Made by a program: the position numbers and the translations under genes. A DNA stretch of 64,000 nt from Oceanobacter sp. 1_MG-2023 (GTDB lineage: Bacteria > Pseudomonadota > Gammaproteobacteria > Pseudomonadales > Oceanobacteraceae), in assembly GCF_030689025.1 (NCBI RefSeq), contig NZ_JAUYWA010000022.1, positions 1 to 64,000 of the forward strand. The letters run 5' to 3'. The notes under the pieces were generated by a model. That model ran no database searches and was not told the DNA's origin. It saw only the letters and a list, made by a program, of their open reading frames with translations. Of the stretch, positions 39,948-50,336 are shown in pieces (within the stretch, counting starts at the first letter, position 1; each line of letters opens with the position of its first letter).

Positions 39948-41778
39948 TCAGATCGACCTTCAGACGCTGCAGCGTGTTCTCGATAATGGTGCTGTCAGGC
40001 TGATCTTGCAGCCCGGACTGCCAGACGGCCTTGGCCTGTTGTTGCGCCCCGGTGATCCAGAGCAGTTCGCCGTAATGAGCGGCGATTTCATGATCGGCAA
40101 TGATAGTAAAGGCTTGCTGTAGCAAGGGTTCGGCTTTCTGGTAGTCTCCCAGCTTAAAGTAGGCCCAGCCCAGGCTGTCGATAATGGCTGGACTGTTGGG
40201 ACGTAATGCCAGCGCCCGTTGCAGCAGCGGCAAGCCGTCCTCAATACGATGCAAGCGGTCGACCAGAGTATAGCCGAGGGCATTGAGGGCATCGGCGTTG
40301 TCGGGTTGCAGCTCAATAACCCGCCTCAGGTCCTGTTCCATGAGTGGCAGGTTATTCATGCGTTCGGCGACCAATGCCCGGTAGTAGATAACCTTGGCAT
40401 CATTGGGGTTGTCATTAATAAGCCGGGTATAACGATCCATTGACTCCTGATACTGGCCATAGTCGGTCAGCAGGCTGGCTTCCAGTATGGTCAGTTCTGT
40501 GTGTCTTTTGGGGAAGCTCTGGCGCAAGGTTGTCAGGTAAGCAACGGCGCTCTGGATACCTTGTTGCTCGGCGATCAGTGCCGCGGCATTCAGGTGGGCG
40601 GGCATAAACTCTCGGCTGTCTTTAACCTGGATATAATACTCAAGCGCCTGATCCGGTTGATTAAGCCGCTCTGACAGTTGTCCGAGATAAAACAGTGCCT
40701 GATTCTGATGCGCGCCACTCTCCAGCAGACTGACCAGATGCTGGTAAGAGGACTGATCTTCTCCCATATCAAATTCAATCAGCCCCAATGACAGCAACAC
40801 GGTATGGTCGCCAGGGTATTGCTGGTGCAAGTCACTGAAAGCCTGTCGGGCGAGCAGGATCTGGTCGGTATTCAGCAAGAGCCGGGCACGCAGCACTTGC
40901 ATACCTTTATGGTCAGGGTGTTGTTGCAGGACTTGCTCGACCCAGGCCAGAGCAGCAAGTTTGTCACTTCTTGCTGCCAGCATTCGCGCCTTGAAGACCG
41001 ATGCCGGCAGATTTGCGCTATCCAGTACCAATGCCTGGTTGAAATGCTCAAGGGCGCTGGTATCGTTGCCGGTACCTTGTTCCAGAATTCCCACCGCAGT
41101 CCAGAGCGACGGATTATCAAGATCTTCCTGCAGTGCTTGTGACAGAGCATCAAGCAATGGCCTGCGATCACTTTCTGCACCGAGAGACGCAGTAGAAGCC
41201 AGTAATTCGTAATGACTGTCACCGGTGAGCGCCTGCAATTTTTGTAAATGTCCCAGCGCATCAACAAACTGCCGTTGTGCCATATACAACTGCGCCAGTT
41301 GCCAATGGACCTCGGCGTTGTCAGGATCGGCAGCAAGCCAGATATTGGCGGCCTGGATCGCTTGCGGATACGCTCCCATATATTGGGAGACCTGGGTAGC
41401 TCGGGCAGCAATTTGTGGATTGCCGGTGCGCTTGGCGGAAGCAAGATAACCGTCACGAGCACGTTCGAACTGCTGACGCTGTCCGGCAAACTCGGCGGTG
41501 AGCAGTTCGACCAGTTCTGTCTGGCTGAAATTGGCCACTCTTTCGTCTTCGACTTCGTCAGCAGCAACAGCGGTTTCTTCTGGCTCGATCGATTGTGTGA
41601 TTGCCGGAGTACTGGCAAGAGGCTCATCAGGCTGCATTTGTTGGCTGGCACAGCCCGGCAACAAGATGCCGAATGCCAGGGTTGTGAGGAGCCAATGAGA
41701 GAGAGAGGCACCTTTACTACCGGCTGAATGCAGTAAAGATGTCGCGTTCGGAGCGGCTGTCAACGATGTTGTGAACAC
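39937..41778 (-). CDS. Tetratricopeptide repeat lipoprotein
   Basis: A protein of about 613 aa with a lipoprotein signal ending in LLPGC (Cys43) and a chain of TPR repeats from about residue 95 to the end, including WTAVGILEQGTGN, ALNALGYTLVDR and IDSLGWAYFKLGDYQKA units. It is probably a periplasmic or outer-membrane-facing scaffold. A similar gene lies next to lolB in Pseudomonas. I chose the GTG at 41778, which has a GGAAG site; another GTG at 41820 would add 14 residues. It is divergent from hemA. Confidence 0.85.
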   Translation of the reverse strand: MFTTSLTAAPNATSLLHSAGSKGASLSHWLLTTLAFGILLPGCASQQMQPDEPLASTPAITQSIEPEETAVAADEVEDERVANFSQTELVELLTAEFAGQRQQFERARDGYLASAKRTGNPQIAARATQVSQYMGAYPQAIQAANIWLAADPDNAEVHWQLAQLYMAQRQFVDALGHLQKLQALTGDSHYELLASTASLGAESDRRPLLDALSQALQEDLDNPSLWTAVGILEQGTGNDTSALEHFNQALVLDSANLPASVFKARMLAARSDKLAALAWVEQVLQQHPDHKGMQVLRARLLLNTDQILLARQAFSDLHQQYPGDHTVLLSLGLIEFDMGEDQSSYQHLVSLLESGAHQNQALFYLGQLSERLNQPDQALEYYIQVKDSREFMPAHLNAAALIAEQQGIQSAVAYLTTLRQSFPKRHTELTILEASLLTDYGQYQESMDRYTRLINDNPNDAKVIYYRALVAERMNNLPLMEQDLRRVIELQPDNADALNALGYTLVDRLHRIEDGLPLLQRALALRPNSPAIIDSLGWAYFKLGDYQKAEPLLQQAFTIIADHEIAAHYGELLWITGAQQQAKAVWQSGLQDQPDSTIIENTLQRLKVDLNDQ

Positions 41779-41907
41779 TCTGTTTCTTCCGGAACGAGGG
41801 CCTTCAGGAGTCGATAACACCTGAATTGCCAGAAAATTTTGTGTCTATTTAGGGTTAGATGACACACTAAGTCAAAGATTTAAGCGGTAAAGCCAAGCGC
41901 TGGCGTT

Positions 41908-41913
41908 TATAAT
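41908..41913 (+). promoter_or_regulatory. -10 element of the hemA promoter
   Basis: A perfect TATAAT lies 34 bases before the hemA ATG, giving a start near 41920 and a very short leader. No clear -35 is seen at 16-18 bases upstream. Confidence 0.45.
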
Positions 41914-41947
41914 CCGCGCTTTTCGATCAGGGGTAGCACACAGCGTA

Positions 41948-43237
41948 ATGGGTATCTGGGTTCTGGGAATTAACCATAAGACCGCACCGGTGTCCGTGCG
42001 TGAACGCGTTGCATTTAATCCCGCTACCATGCCCGCCGCTCTGGTCGACATTTGCCAGGACAAGGCGGCTGCCGAGGTTGTCATTCTTTCAACCTGCAAC
42101 CGTACTGAGATCTACGGATCGTCTGCAGAGTTCCGTTGGACACACGTTAGAGACTGGCTTGCCGGGCATCATGGGCTGGATGCACGAGAATTGGATAACG
42201 CACTTTACTGTCTCGAAGGCGAAGAAGCGGTACAACACACCATGCGAGTCGCCAGTGGGCTGGACTCATTGGTACTGGGTGAGCCACAAATCCTCGGGCA
42301 AATGAAGTCCGCTTTCGCCGTAGCGCAGGAAGCGAGCAGCGTCGGGTCCGAATTGGGACGGCTGTTTCGCCAGACATTCTCGATTGCCAAACGCGTCCGC
42401 ACCGATACCGCCATTGGCGAGAACCCGGTCTCGGTGGCCTTTGCTGCCGTACGGATGGCACAGCATATTTTTGCCGACCTGGGTCGCAGCACTGCGCTGT
42501 TGATTGGTGCCGGGGAAACCATCGAACTGGTGGCCCGGCATTTACGCCAGGCGGGTATTGAAAAAATCATTGTCGCCAACCGTACCCTGGCACGGGCGCA
42601 ACATCTGGCCGAAGAATTTCACGCCGAAGCGGTGCTGCTGGAAGATATACCGGAAGTACTGACCGAAGCCGATATCGTGATCACCTCTACCGCCAGCCCG
42701 CTCCCGGTATTGGGTAAAGGCGCGGTTGAAAAAGCCCTTAAAAAACGCCGCCACAAGCCCATGTTCATGGTTGATATTGCCGTTCCCCGTGATATTGAGG
42801 CCGAAGTCGCCGACCTGAGCGATGTCTATTTGTACACCGTCGATGATCTGCGCAATATCATTGAAGAAAATGTCCGCTCGCGTGAAGACGCCGCGCAACA
42901 AGCCGAAGAGCTGATTCTGGCGGGCGTTGAACACTTTATGCGCGAGCTGAAAGTGCTCGATGCCGTTCATACCGTGACGGACCTGCGCTCTCATGTCGAC
43001 ACACTGCGTGAAGAACAGCTGATCAAAGCGATCAAACAACTGCAGAACGGTGCCGAACCCGAAAAAGTCCTGCGCCAGTTTGCCTATACTTTTAGCAATA
43101 AACTGCTTCATGCACCGACGATTGCCCTGCGTAAAGCAGCCGCCGACGGTCGCATGGATGTCTTCGACAGTACCCGTGAGCTGTTCCAGCTCAGTGATGC
43201 CGCCGATGCCGCCAGCAACAGCGATGATAGAACATGA
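41948..43237 (+). CDS. hemA: Glutamyl-tRNA reductase HemA
   Basis: A 429-aa NADPH enzyme making glutamate-1-semialdehyde for heme. The N-terminal [14 protein letters not shown], the catalytic Cys50 in STCNRTE, the [15 protein letters not shown] motif, the NADPH-fold [13 protein letters not shown] and the C-terminal dimerisation helix are all present. The end overlaps prfA by 4 bases (ATGA). Confidence 0.97.
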   Translation: MGIWVLGINHKTAPVSVRERVAFNPATMPAALVDICQDKAAAEVVILSTCNRTEIYGSSAEFRWTHVRDWLAGHHGLDARELDNALYCLEGEEAVQHTMRVASGLDSLVLGEPQILGQMKSAFAVAQEASSVGSELGRLFRQTFSIAKRVRTDTAIGENPVSVAFAAVRMAQHIFADLGRSTALLIGAGETIELVARHLRQAGIEKIIVANRTLARAQHLAEEFHAEAVLLEDIPEVLTEADIVITSTASPLPVLGKGAVEKALKKRRHKPMFMVDIAVPRDIEAEVADLSDVYLYTVDDLRNIIEENVRSREDAAQQAEELILAGVEHFMRELKVLDAVHTVTDLRSHVDTLREEQLIKAIKQLQNGAEPEKVLRQFAYTFSNKLLHAPTIALRKAAADGRMDVFDSTRELFQLSDAADAASNSDDRT

Positions 43238-44319
43238 AAGCCTCCCTTTTGCACAAACTGGAATCGCTCTCCGAGCGTTACGAAGAAATCGGACACTTGC
43301 TCTCCGACCCGGAAGTGATTAACGATCAGAACAAGTTCCGCCAACTATCACGAGAATACAGCGAGCTGGAAAGCCTGGCCCAGACCTTTGGCCGCTACCA
43401 GCAAGCACAAGCTGACCTGGATGAAGCTGATCTGCTGGCCAATGACAGCGACCCCGACATGCGCGCCATGGGCGAAGAAGAACAGCACGCCGCCAAGGCA
43501 CAGCTGGAAGCCTTGAGCGGCGAGCTGGAAATCCTGCTATTACCAAAAGACCCGGACGATGGCCGCAACGTGATTGTCGAAATCCGGGCCGGCACAGGTG
43601 GCGACGAAGCGGCAATTTTTGCCGGTGACCTGTATCGCATGTACACCCGTTTTGCCGAAACCCAGGGCTGGCGCACCGAACTGATGAGCGCCAGCGAAGG
43701 TGAACACGGCGGCTTCAAGGAAGTGATCACGCGCATTGCCGGGACGGATGTTTACTCGCGGCTGAAATTTGAATCCGGTGCCCACCGGGTGCAGCGCGTA
43801 CCAGAAACCGAAAGCCAGGGGCGTATTCATACCTCGGCCTGTACCGTTGCAGTGATGCCAGAAGTCGACAGTGAAGAAGAAATCGATATCAACAAAAATG
43901 ATCTCCGTATCGATACCTTTCGTGCCTCCGGTGCCGGTGGTCAGCACATCAACAAAACCGACTCCGCTATTCGCGTAACGCATTTGCCGACAGGTCTGGT
44001 TGTCGAATGCCAGGACGAACGCTCGCAGCATAAAAACCGCGCCAAGGCACTGGCCGTTCTGGCGACTCGCTTGCGTGATGCCCAGCGGCAGGCAGCTCAT
44101 GCCGAACTGGCAGCCACCCGCAAAAGCCTGGTGGGATCGGGGGACCGTTCTGAGCGAATCCGCACCTATAACTATCCGCAAGGGCGAGTCACCGACCACC
44201 GCATAAACCTCACCCTGTACAAGCTCGACGAGATTGTACAGGGAGACCTCAACCCGATTCTCGGGCCGTTGGCGCAGGAACATCAGGCTAACCTGCTGGC
44301 GGATATGTCCGGCCAATGA
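43234..44319 (+). CDS. prfA: Peptide chain release factor 1
   Basis: A 361-aa class I release factor reading UAA and UAG. The PxT-type recognition region is in the central domain, and the catalytic GGQ lies in [16 protein letters not shown]. Its Gln is the substrate of PrmC, encoded next. The N-terminal domain has [14 protein letters not shown]. It overlaps hemA and prmC by 4 bases each. Confidence 0.97.
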   Translation: MKASLLHKLESLSERYEEIGHLLSDPEVINDQNKFRQLSREYSELESLAQTFGRYQQAQADLDEADLLANDSDPDMRAMGEEEQHAAKAQLEALSGELEILLLPKDPDDGRNVIVEIRAGTGGDEAAIFAGDLYRMYTRFAETQGWRTELMSASEGEHGGFKEVITRIAGTDVYSRLKFESGAHRVQRVPETESQGRIHTSACTVAVMPEVDSEEEIDINKNDLRIDTFRASGAGGQHINKTDSAIRVTHLPTGLVVECQDERSQHKNRAKALAVLATRLRDAQRQAAHAELAATRKSLVGSGDRSERIRTYNYPQGRVTDHRINLTLYKLDEIVQGDLNPILGPLAQEHQANLLADMSGQ

Positions 44320-45185
44320 GTCAGACCATCGACGCCTGGCTGGCAGCTGCACGACAGCGGCTGGAAGCAAGCTGTCATGCCCATGACCCGCAAGACAGCA
44401 GCGCCCGGCTGGATGCCGAATTACTGGTTGGCCATGTACTGCAAAAGCCTCGTACCTGGCTTTATACCTGGGGTGACAAAACCCTGGCGGCCGCCGCGCG
44501 CGAGCAACTCGAACCGCTGTTAGTACGTCGCTGTGAAGGAGAACCGATAGCCCATATTCTGGGTCAGCGCGCGTTCTGGTCACTCGATCTGGAAGTGAAT
44601 GCCAGCACTCTGATTCCCCGCCCCGATACCGAAACCCTGGTGGAATGGGCATTGGAATTACCCTTGCTGGCCACCGCTCGGGTGTTGGACCTTGGTACCG
44701 GCACCGGTGCTATTGCCCTGGCGCTAGCCAGCGAACAGCCGAGCTGGCAGGTATCCGGGGTCGATGTGTGTTTGCCCGCTGTTGAACTGGCACAGCGTAA
44801 TGCCCGGCGTAACCAGATCAAGGCCACCTTCTTGCACAGCCACTGGTTTGACGCCCTGAGCGGGCAATTTGACCTTATCGTCTCCAATCCGCCTTATATC
44901 GACTCCGATAATCCGCATCTGGTGCAAGGGGATGTGGCCTTCGAGCCGCGCAGTGCCCTGGTTGCGGAACAACAAGGCATGGCAGACCTGAAATATATCA
45001 TCAGCCAGGCACCGGCTTTTCTTAACGCCGACGGCTGGCTGTTGCTGGAACATGGCTATCAACAGGCAGAAGCAGTTGCCGCCTGTTTGGCGCAACAGGG
45101 CTTTGTCGATATCGATACCCGGCATGATCTGGGCGGCCAGCCACGCATTACTGGCGGACGCTGGCCTCAAATCCGGTTGGCCTGA
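44316..45185 (+). CDS. prmC: Release factor glutamine methyltransferase PrmC
   Basis: A 289-aa SAM methyltransferase that modifies the GGQ glutamine of release factors. The SAM loop reads [16 protein letters not shown] and the NPPY catalytic motif is at 191-194. The N-terminal helical domain with [12 protein letters not shown] and the FWSLDLEVN.. ..LIPRPDTE lead are typical. Coupled to prfA. Confidence 0.97.
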   Translation: MSQTIDAWLAAARQRLEASCHAHDPQDSSARLDAELLVGHVLQKPRTWLYTWGDKTLAAAAREQLEPLLVRRCEGEPIAHILGQRAFWSLDLEVNASTLIPRPDTETLVEWALELPLLATARVLDLGTGTGAIALALASEQPSWQVSGVDVCLPAVELAQRNARRNQIKATFLHSHWFDALSGQFDLIVSNPPYIDSDNPHLVQGDVAFEPRSALVAEQQGMADLKYIISQAPAFLNADGWLLLEHGYQQAEAVAACLAQQGFVDIDTRHDLGGQPRITGGRWPQIRLA

Positions 45186-45223
45186 TGCGTATGACCCAAG
45201 CCATCCTGTCGAAGGAATAGAAA

Positions 45224-45982
45224 ATGGACACTCTCTCAGATCAACAACTACTGCGTTACAGCCGTCATCTTTTACTGCCAGAGCTGGACCTCGATGGCCA
45301 ACTGGCACTGTTACGCGCCCGGGTAATGATCATCGGATTGGGTGGATTGGGCTCTCCGGTTGCACTGTATCTGGCCGCCAGCGGTGTGGGCGAGTTGATC
45401 CTGGTCGATGACGATCAGGTGGAATTGTCCAACCTGCAGCGCCAGATTATCCACGGCGATGCCGACCTCGGGCGCGCCAAAGTCGATTCCGCCGCGACCA
45501 ACCTGCGAGCACTCAACCCGGACTGCCAGGTAACAGCCATTCAGCGTCGAGCCGATCAAACCTGGTTGCAACAGCAACTGGATAGCGTCGATGTGGTACT
45601 GGATTGCACCGATAATGCCGATATTCGTTACCAACTGAATCAGGCCTGCCTGACAACCTTGACGCCATGGTTATCGGCTGCCGCTACGGGCACACAAGGC
45701 CAATGGATCTGGTTTGACCCAAGAGACAGCAACAGCCCGTGTTACCGCTGTCTCTACCCGGACCTGAACAGTGATGGACTCAGTTGCGCCGACAGTGGCG
45801 TGCTGGCCCCTCTGGTTGGGGTTATCGGTTCATTACAGGCATTGGAAGCGCTGAAATTTATTGCCCGGATCGGTGACACCCGCCCAGGTCGACTGAAGAC
45901 ATTCGATGCCCTGACAGGGGATCAGCGTTGTTGGGAATTACCCGGCAACCCGCATTGCCCGGATTGTGGTCAATCGGAGTAG
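45224..45982 (+). CDS. moeB: MoeB/ThiF-type adenylyltransferase
   Basis: A 252-aa E1-like enzyme that adenylates the C-terminal Gly of MoaD (or ThiS). It has RYSRHLLLPELD, the nucleotide loop GLGGLGSPVALYLAASGVG, DDDQVELSNLQRQI, and a structural zinc site formed by Cys173-x2-Cys176 and Cys245-x2-Cys248. MoeB and ThiF are hard to tell apart; position after prmC favours MoeB. No moaD is in the window. Confidence 0.9.
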   Translation: MDTLSDQQLLRYSRHLLLPELDLDGQLALLRARVMIIGLGGLGSPVALYLAASGVGELILVDDDQVELSNLQRQIIHGDADLGRAKVDSAATNLRALNPDCQVTAIQRRADQTWLQQQLDSVDVVLDCTDNADIRYQLNQACLTTLTPWLSAAATGTQGQWIWFDPRDSNSPCYRCLYPDLNSDGLSCADSGVLAPLVGVIGSLQALEALKFIARIGDTRPGRLKTFDALTGDQRCWELPGNPHCPDCGQSE

Positions 45983-46063
45983 TTGTTTACTATTTGTGAT
46001 CAGAGCAGCAAAGTGTGGCAGAAGACCGATTCGTTTCCACGTTAGCTCTCAAAAGGCGCTTCC

Positions 46064-46867
46064 ATGATCTTATATAAGTACATGTCCTTTGAAACTGCAT
46101 GTAAGGTCATTGATACTCTATCATTAGGCTTTTCATGCCTCGAAGATTTGAATGATCCATTTGAATGTACCGCTTTTGGTTTTACGAATAATGGGACGGA
46201 GATAAATTCTGATTTAGCTACAGCGGCAGCGGCGTGCAGGAACAGATTTTCCAGAAAATACGGAATCTTGTCTTTAACCAGGCAGCCGCTAAATAGTTTG
46301 ATGTGGTCACACTATGGAGATGAACATCAAGGTGTTGTCATAGGAATTGATGTTGATATTGCTGGATTTTCTTGTGTCGAAAAATGCGTTATTCCTAGTC
46401 AATATGGCGAAGTGATTTACTCTGCAACCAAACCACATAAAGACTTGCCAGTTATTAGTGCAGATACTCTCATGGAAATTGGGCAAGAATTGAGATTTGA
46501 TCCAGATGCATTTAATCTTGTGAAAAGGGCATTCTTATACAAGTCAATCGAATGGGGTTACGAAGAGGAAGTAAGAGTGGTTAAAAAAATATCAGGAATT
46601 TCTTTGGGTTATCATATCGGACAAGGTCGTCACGATGAGTGGAATAAAATAACTATTTCTGGTAGGCCTCTATATTTTTTTGATATACCAGAAAACTCAA
46701 TAAAAGAAATATATTTGGGGCACCATATTCGTAAGAATGTAACAAAGAAAAATGTATTGACTGGAGAAGAACTCAAGGGTTTATTAAATTCTTGGAGAGA
46801 AAAAGGTATCAAGGTCATGCGATGTAATCCTGATTTGCATTCATGGAATCTGATTGCTAAACCGTAA
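46064..46867 (+). CDS. DUF2971 family protein
   Basis: A 267-aa protein with the DUF2971 signature: an opening LYKYMSF, then LNDPFEC, SLTRQPLNSLMWSHYGDEHQGVVIGID, and a later KSIEWGYEEEVRVV with LGHHIRKN. Function unknown; no membrane segments. The coding sequence is much more AT-rich than its neighbours, which points to recent transfer. It stands alone between moeB and a convergent transporter gene. Confidence 0.88.
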   Translation: MILYKYMSFETACKVIDTLSLGFSCLEDLNDPFECTAFGFTNNGTEINSDLATAAAACRNRFSRKYGILSLTRQPLNSLMWSHYGDEHQGVVIGIDVDIAGFSCVEKCVIPSQYGEVIYSATKPHKDLPVISADTLMEIGQELRFDPDAFNLVKRAFLYKSIEWGYEEEVRVVKKISGISLGYHIGQGRHDEWNKITISGRPLYFFDIPENSIKEIYLGHHIRKNVTKKNVLTGEELKGLLNSWREKGIKVMRCNPDLHSWNLIAKP

Positions 46868-46874
46868 TCCAGCT

Positions 46875-46895
46875 AAAAAGGGGAGCAACCTCCCC
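46875..46895 (-). terminator. Terminator after the DASS transporter
   Basis: GGGGAG (46880-46885), a 4-base loop and CTCCCC (46890-46895) form a GC-rich hairpin; on the minus strand it is followed by TTTTT (complement of 46875-46879). It ends the transporter transcript and may also insulate the convergent DUF2971 gene. Confidence 0.8.
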
Positions 46896-46967
46896 CTGTA
46901 ATTATTAGGCTTCTAGCCGGGCACCAAATACATTCCGCCAATCTTTTAGTAACCGCTTACTTCGTGA

Positions 46968-48434
46968 TCACCAGTACCCTAATATACCCCACCAAATCGC
47001 CCCAACCAACGTCCAGATAATCAGGTTTACCACGCTCATTACCAGGCCCATGATCCACCAGTCCTCCATGGAGACGTAGCCAGAGCCAAAGATAATTGGT
47101 GAGGTGCCGGTGGCGTAATGGGTGAGGGACATCATCAGGGAAGAGGCGCCAGCCATCAGCAAGGCAAGGAACATGGGTGGTGCTCCCAGCGCCAGCCCAG
47201 CAGCATAAAATGCGGCAAACATGGCGGTAATATGCGCGGTGGTGCTGGCAAAAAAGTAGTGGGCGTAAAAATACACCGCTACCAGAATCAGCACCGATAA
47301 TTGCCAGTTAAAACCAAAGTCGGCGATATGGCTCTCAACCTGATGGGAAAACCAGCCAACCAGCCCCAGTTTATTCAGGAAGGTTGCCATCATAACCAGT
47401 GCTGAGAACCAGACGACGGTGTCCCAGGCGGATTTTTCTTTCAGTATATCGTCCCACTTCAATACGCCAGACACCAGCAAGACCGATAACCCGAGAAAAG
47501 CCACGGCGGTGGTATTAACGGCAAAGGCATCGCCAAACAGGATGGCAGGCAACCCGGCCCACAAAATCAATAACAGGGCAAAAACACCAACCATGATTTT
47601 TTCGTCAAAATGCATGGGCCCCATATCATCCAGCTGCTGATGGGCAAAACGGCGGGCGTCGGGTGTTTGGGTAATTTCTGGTGGGTAAATCCAATAGATA
47701 ATCAGCGGCATCAGCAGAATACATACCAGCCCGGGCAATAATGCGGCCAGCGCCCAGGTTGCCCAGCTGATACTGATCGCCATGCCGGTAGCATCGGCGA
47801 CGAGTTTGACAACCAGCGGGTTCGGAGCCGTGGCGGTAATAAACATGGCAGAGGTAATAGGGTTGCTGTGGTAGTTCACCAGTGCCAGGTAATGGCCTAT
47901 TTTCCGTTGTGTTCCTTGCTCCGGGCAAGAGCCAAAACTGCCGGCAATGGATTTCATGATGGGATGAATAATGCCACCACCACGGGCAGTATTGCTGGGG
48001 GTGACGGGGGCCAGCACCAGTTCGGATAACGCCAGGGCATAACCGACTCCGAGGGTTTTACTGCCAAATAAAGCAATAAAATGATAGCCAATCCGATTGC
48101 CAAGACCGGTTTTAACCAAGCCTCGGGAAATCATGATGGCGATACCAATCAGCCAGATCAATGAGTTGGAAAAACCACTGAGAGCGTCTGCAATGGCTCC
48201 TTTGGGGCTGTCGTTGGTGACGCCGGTGATAGCAACCAGGGTGATGGCCAGCATGGCGATGGCACCAATGGGCATCACCTTACCGATAATGGCAGCAATG
48301 GTACCCACAAAAAGCGCCAATAAATGCCAGGCTGAAGGCGAAACGCCTTCAGGCACAGGAATAACAAACCAGATCAGTAAAATAATGATGAGGCTGACCG
48401 TGGCCGGAATGATTTTAATGCCTCCAGCTTGCAT
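46968..48434 (-). CDS. DASS family anion/dicarboxylate:sodium or antiport transporter
   Basis: A 488-aa polytopic inner membrane protein of the divalent anion:Na+ symporter family (SLC13; CitT, TtdT and 2-oxoglutarate/malate translocators). Motifs include ALSELVLAPVTPSNTARGGG near 140, the first SNT-type substrate loop, and SLTHYATGTSPIIFGSGYVS near 445, the second. About 12 to 14 membrane segments. It probably moves C4-C6 carboxylates; the exact substrate and coupling ion cannot be read from sequence. Confidence 0.9.
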   Translation of the reverse strand: MQAGGIKIIPATVSLIIILLIWFVIPVPEGVSPSAWHLLALFVGTIAAIIGKVMPIGAIAMLAITLVAITGVTNDSPKGAIADALSGFSNSLIWLIGIAIMISRGLVKTGLGNRIGYHFIALFGSKTLGVGYALALSELVLAPVTPSNTARGGGIIHPIMKSIAGSFGSCPEQGTQRKIGHYLALVNYHSNPITSAMFITATAPNPLVVKLVADATGMAISISWATWALAALLPGLVCILLMPLIIYWIYPPEITQTPDARRFAHQQLDDMGPMHFDEKIMVGVFALLLILWAGLPAILFGDAFAVNTTAVAFLGLSVLLVSGVLKWDDILKEKSAWDTVVWFSALVMMATFLNKLGLVGWFSHQVESHIADFGFNWQLSVLILVAVYFYAHYFFASTTAHITAMFAAFYAAGLALGAPPMFLALLMAGASSLMMSLTHYATGTSPIIFGSGYVSMEDWWIMGLVMSVVNLIIWTLVGAIWWGILGYW

Positions 48435-48613
48435 ATTCAGATCCTTATTCAGTGGACAAAAGGGTGTGAGTTAATGCGTTATAAATAATGCTTCTGGATT
48501 GATGTTACCTATAATAACAGGCTGTGCTTCGATAATGTTTATAGCAGTTTATGCTTGCCTGCTATTAGTTGGTCTGAGTCATTATGGCTCAATGGTGTTG
48601 TTATGGTCAGCCC

Positions 48614-48643
48614 GATTATTCACCCAGGTATCGATGAATAATC
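48614..48643. repeat. Inverted repeat between alcohol dehydrogenase and DASS genes
   Basis: GATTATTCA (48614-48622) and TGAATAATC (48635-48643) are a perfect 9-bp inverted repeat with a 12-base loop, 46 bases past the dehydrogenase stop on its strand. With no T-run it is a weak terminator candidate, or an operator for the transporter gene. Confidence 0.4.
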
Positions 48644-48688
48644 AGGCTGGGTAATCAGCCATTATTGAGCTGAATGATTACCTCTGTT

Positions 48689-49840
48689 TTACATGGCTTC
48701 TTTAAAGATTTGCGCCACTTCTTCAAATGTTGGCTGGATCGGGTTGGTGATACCACAGGCATCTTTCATGGCATTTTCAACCAGCGTCGGGATATCTTCT
48801 TCCTTGGCTCCCAACTGGGCAACACCCGCTGGAATATTGACATCCGCAGACAGGGTGCGAATTGCGGCGATGCAGTCTTGGGCGGCATCTTCAGCGGATT
48901 TACCCAGTACATCACAGCCCATTGCGGCGGCTATATCAGCCAGTCGTGGTGACGCGACCTTGGCGTTAAAAGCCTGTACATGTGGCAACAGAATGGCATT
49001 ACACACGCCATGAGGAAGGTCATAAAAACCGCCCAGTTGGTGAGCCATCGCGTGTACATAACCCAGAGAGGCGTTATTAAAAGCCATGCCTGCCAGAAAC
49101 TCAGCGTAAGCCATTTGCTCGCGGGCTTCTGCGTTGCTGCCATCGGTGACAGCAGTGCGCAGGTTGTCGCTGATCAGACGAATGGCCTGAAGGGCGCAGG
49201 CGTCGGTAATCGGGGTGGCTGCGGTTGATACATAGGCTTCGACGGCGTGAGTCAGTGCATCCATACCGGTGGCGGCGGTCAGTGAGGGTGGCATACCCAG
49301 CATCAGATCGGAATCATTGACGGAAAGCAGCGGCGTGGTGTGCTTGTCGACGATGGCCATTTTTACATGGCGAGTATCGTCAGTAATGATACAGAAGCGG
49401 GTCATTTCACTGGCGGTGCCTGCGGTGGTGTTAATGGCAACCAGTGGCAACTGCGGCTTGGCGGACTGATCCAGACCTTCGTAGTCGGCAATATCACCAC
49501 CATTGGTGGCTACCAGAGCGATACCTTTGGCGCAGTCATGAGGTGAACCGCCACCCAGGGAAATCACAAAATCACAGTTGTTTTCTTTCAGGATGGCCAA
49601 GCCGTGCTCGACATTGGTGACGTTGGGGTTTGGTTTGACTTCGTCGTAAACCACCGAGGTGACATTGTGCGAGGCCAATAACTCAGCAACCTGACCCACA
49701 ACACCGAGTTTGACCAGCGGTGCATCGGTAACAATCAGTGCTTTTTTCCAGCCGTAGGATTCAATGGCTGTCGCCGCTTCTTTCAGGCAACCGCTGCCCA
49801 TCAGGTTGACACTAGGAATATAAAAAGTAGTAGCAGGCAT
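48689..49840 (-). CDS. yiaY: Iron-containing alcohol dehydrogenase (YiaY/AdhB type)
   Basis: A 383-aa group III alcohol dehydrogenase, very close over its length to E. coli YiaY. Marks: [17 protein letters not shown] (NAD loop), [27 protein letters not shown], and the iron ligands in [19 protein letters not shown] with later His. It oxidises short alcohols with NAD. I chose the ATG at 49840 ([12 protein letters not shown]); the frame is open to 49870. A dyad lies 60 bases upstream of the start. Confidence 0.95.
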   Translation of the reverse strand: MPATTFYIPSVNLMGSGCLKEAATAIESYGWKKALIVTDAPLVKLGVVGQVAELLASHNVTSVVYDEVKPNPNVTNVEHGLAILKENNCDFVISLGGGSPHDCAKGIALVATNGGDIADYEGLDQSAKPQLPLVAINTTAGTASEMTRFCIITDDTRHVKMAIVDKHTTPLLSVNDSDLMLGMPPSLTAATGMDALTHAVEAYVSTAATPITDACALQAIRLISDNLRTAVTDGSNAEAREQMAYAEFLAGMAFNNASLGYVHAMAHQLGGFYDLPHGVCNAILLPHVQAFNAKVASPRLADIAAAMGCDVLGKSAEDAAQDCIAAIRTLSADVNIPAGVAQLGAKEEDIPTLVENAMKDACGITNPIQPTFEEVAQIFKEAM

Positions 49841-49899
49841 AATGCAATCCTCAAAGAATTTTAATGGCAAGTAAACTGTAGACCTCTATTTGTTAGAAG

Positions 49900-49919
49900 T
49901 ACTTGATATAACGCAAGTA
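49900..49919. promoter_or_regulatory. Dyad upstream of the alcohol dehydrogenase gene
   Basis: TACTTG (49900-49905), 8 bases, and CAAGTA (49914-49919) form a 20-bp dyad in an AT-rich region 60 bases before the dehydrogenase start. Its position suits an operator for a dimeric regulator. Inference only. Confidence 0.4.
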
Positions 49920-50088
49920 TCGATTGATCCGCAGGGCATGAATATGATTTTCAGAATATTTGAAAACAGAACAGTATGTCGCTGAAATATTAATTATAAA
50001 TCATTGAAAAAATATATATTATATTGCTGATTTATAAGTGATAAACATTTTCATGTCGGGCTTGGAATAGCCTGCTGGCGTCGAAGAG

Positions 50089-50259
50089 AACAGCACGGGG
50101 CACATCACTGAGCACGGCACAGCACAGTCACGAGAGTATGGCGAGCCCGGTGCTGGCTCGCAGCGGCTGTTTGAGTTATGACCCCATGCTTCGCCCTGGT
50201 CCACCGACAGGGCCAAAGGGAAGGCTGGCCGCTGTCATCCTGTCCCGGGTCGTGCTGTT
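50089..50259. other. GC-rich, strongly foldable intergenic element (candidate RNA or repeat)
   Basis: The outer 9-bp pair AACAGCACG (50089-50097) / CGTGCTGTT (50251-50259) encloses a hairpin GCGAGCC (50141-50147) / GGCTCGC (50155-50161), and a helix CAGCGGC (50161-50167) / GCCGCTG (50228-50234), which itself encloses the hairpin GCCCTG (50193-50198) / CAGGGC (50208-50213). All are perfect pairs. The element is GC-rich between AT-rich flanks. It may be a structured RNA or a palindromic mobile repeat. Open frames across it are short and unconvincing. Confidence 0.45.
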
Positions 50260-50324
50260 ACCCCTGCTGTGGTGTTCTACTATCGTCTGAAAATTGAGCA
50301 AATAATCATCAAATGAAAGCCTTA

Positions 50325-50336
50325 CTCTGGCCAGAG
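50325..50336. promoter_or_regulatory. Perfect 12-bp palindrome upstream of the DUF1275 gene
   Basis: CTCTGGCCAGAG is a perfect palindrome 160 bases before the DUF1275 gene and 65 bases after the foldable element. It could be an operator; nothing else supports this. Confidence 0.3.

Noticed and set aside
48614..48643. Rho-independent terminator for the alcohol dehydrogenase gene
   Set aside because: The stem is good but AT-rich with a long loop and no U-tract, so it is listed only as an inverted repeat.
50019..50216. A 65-aa minus-strand frame across the foldable element
   Set aside because: Cys- and Pro-rich with no family match; the sequence is better explained by the palindromic helices of the element than by coding.
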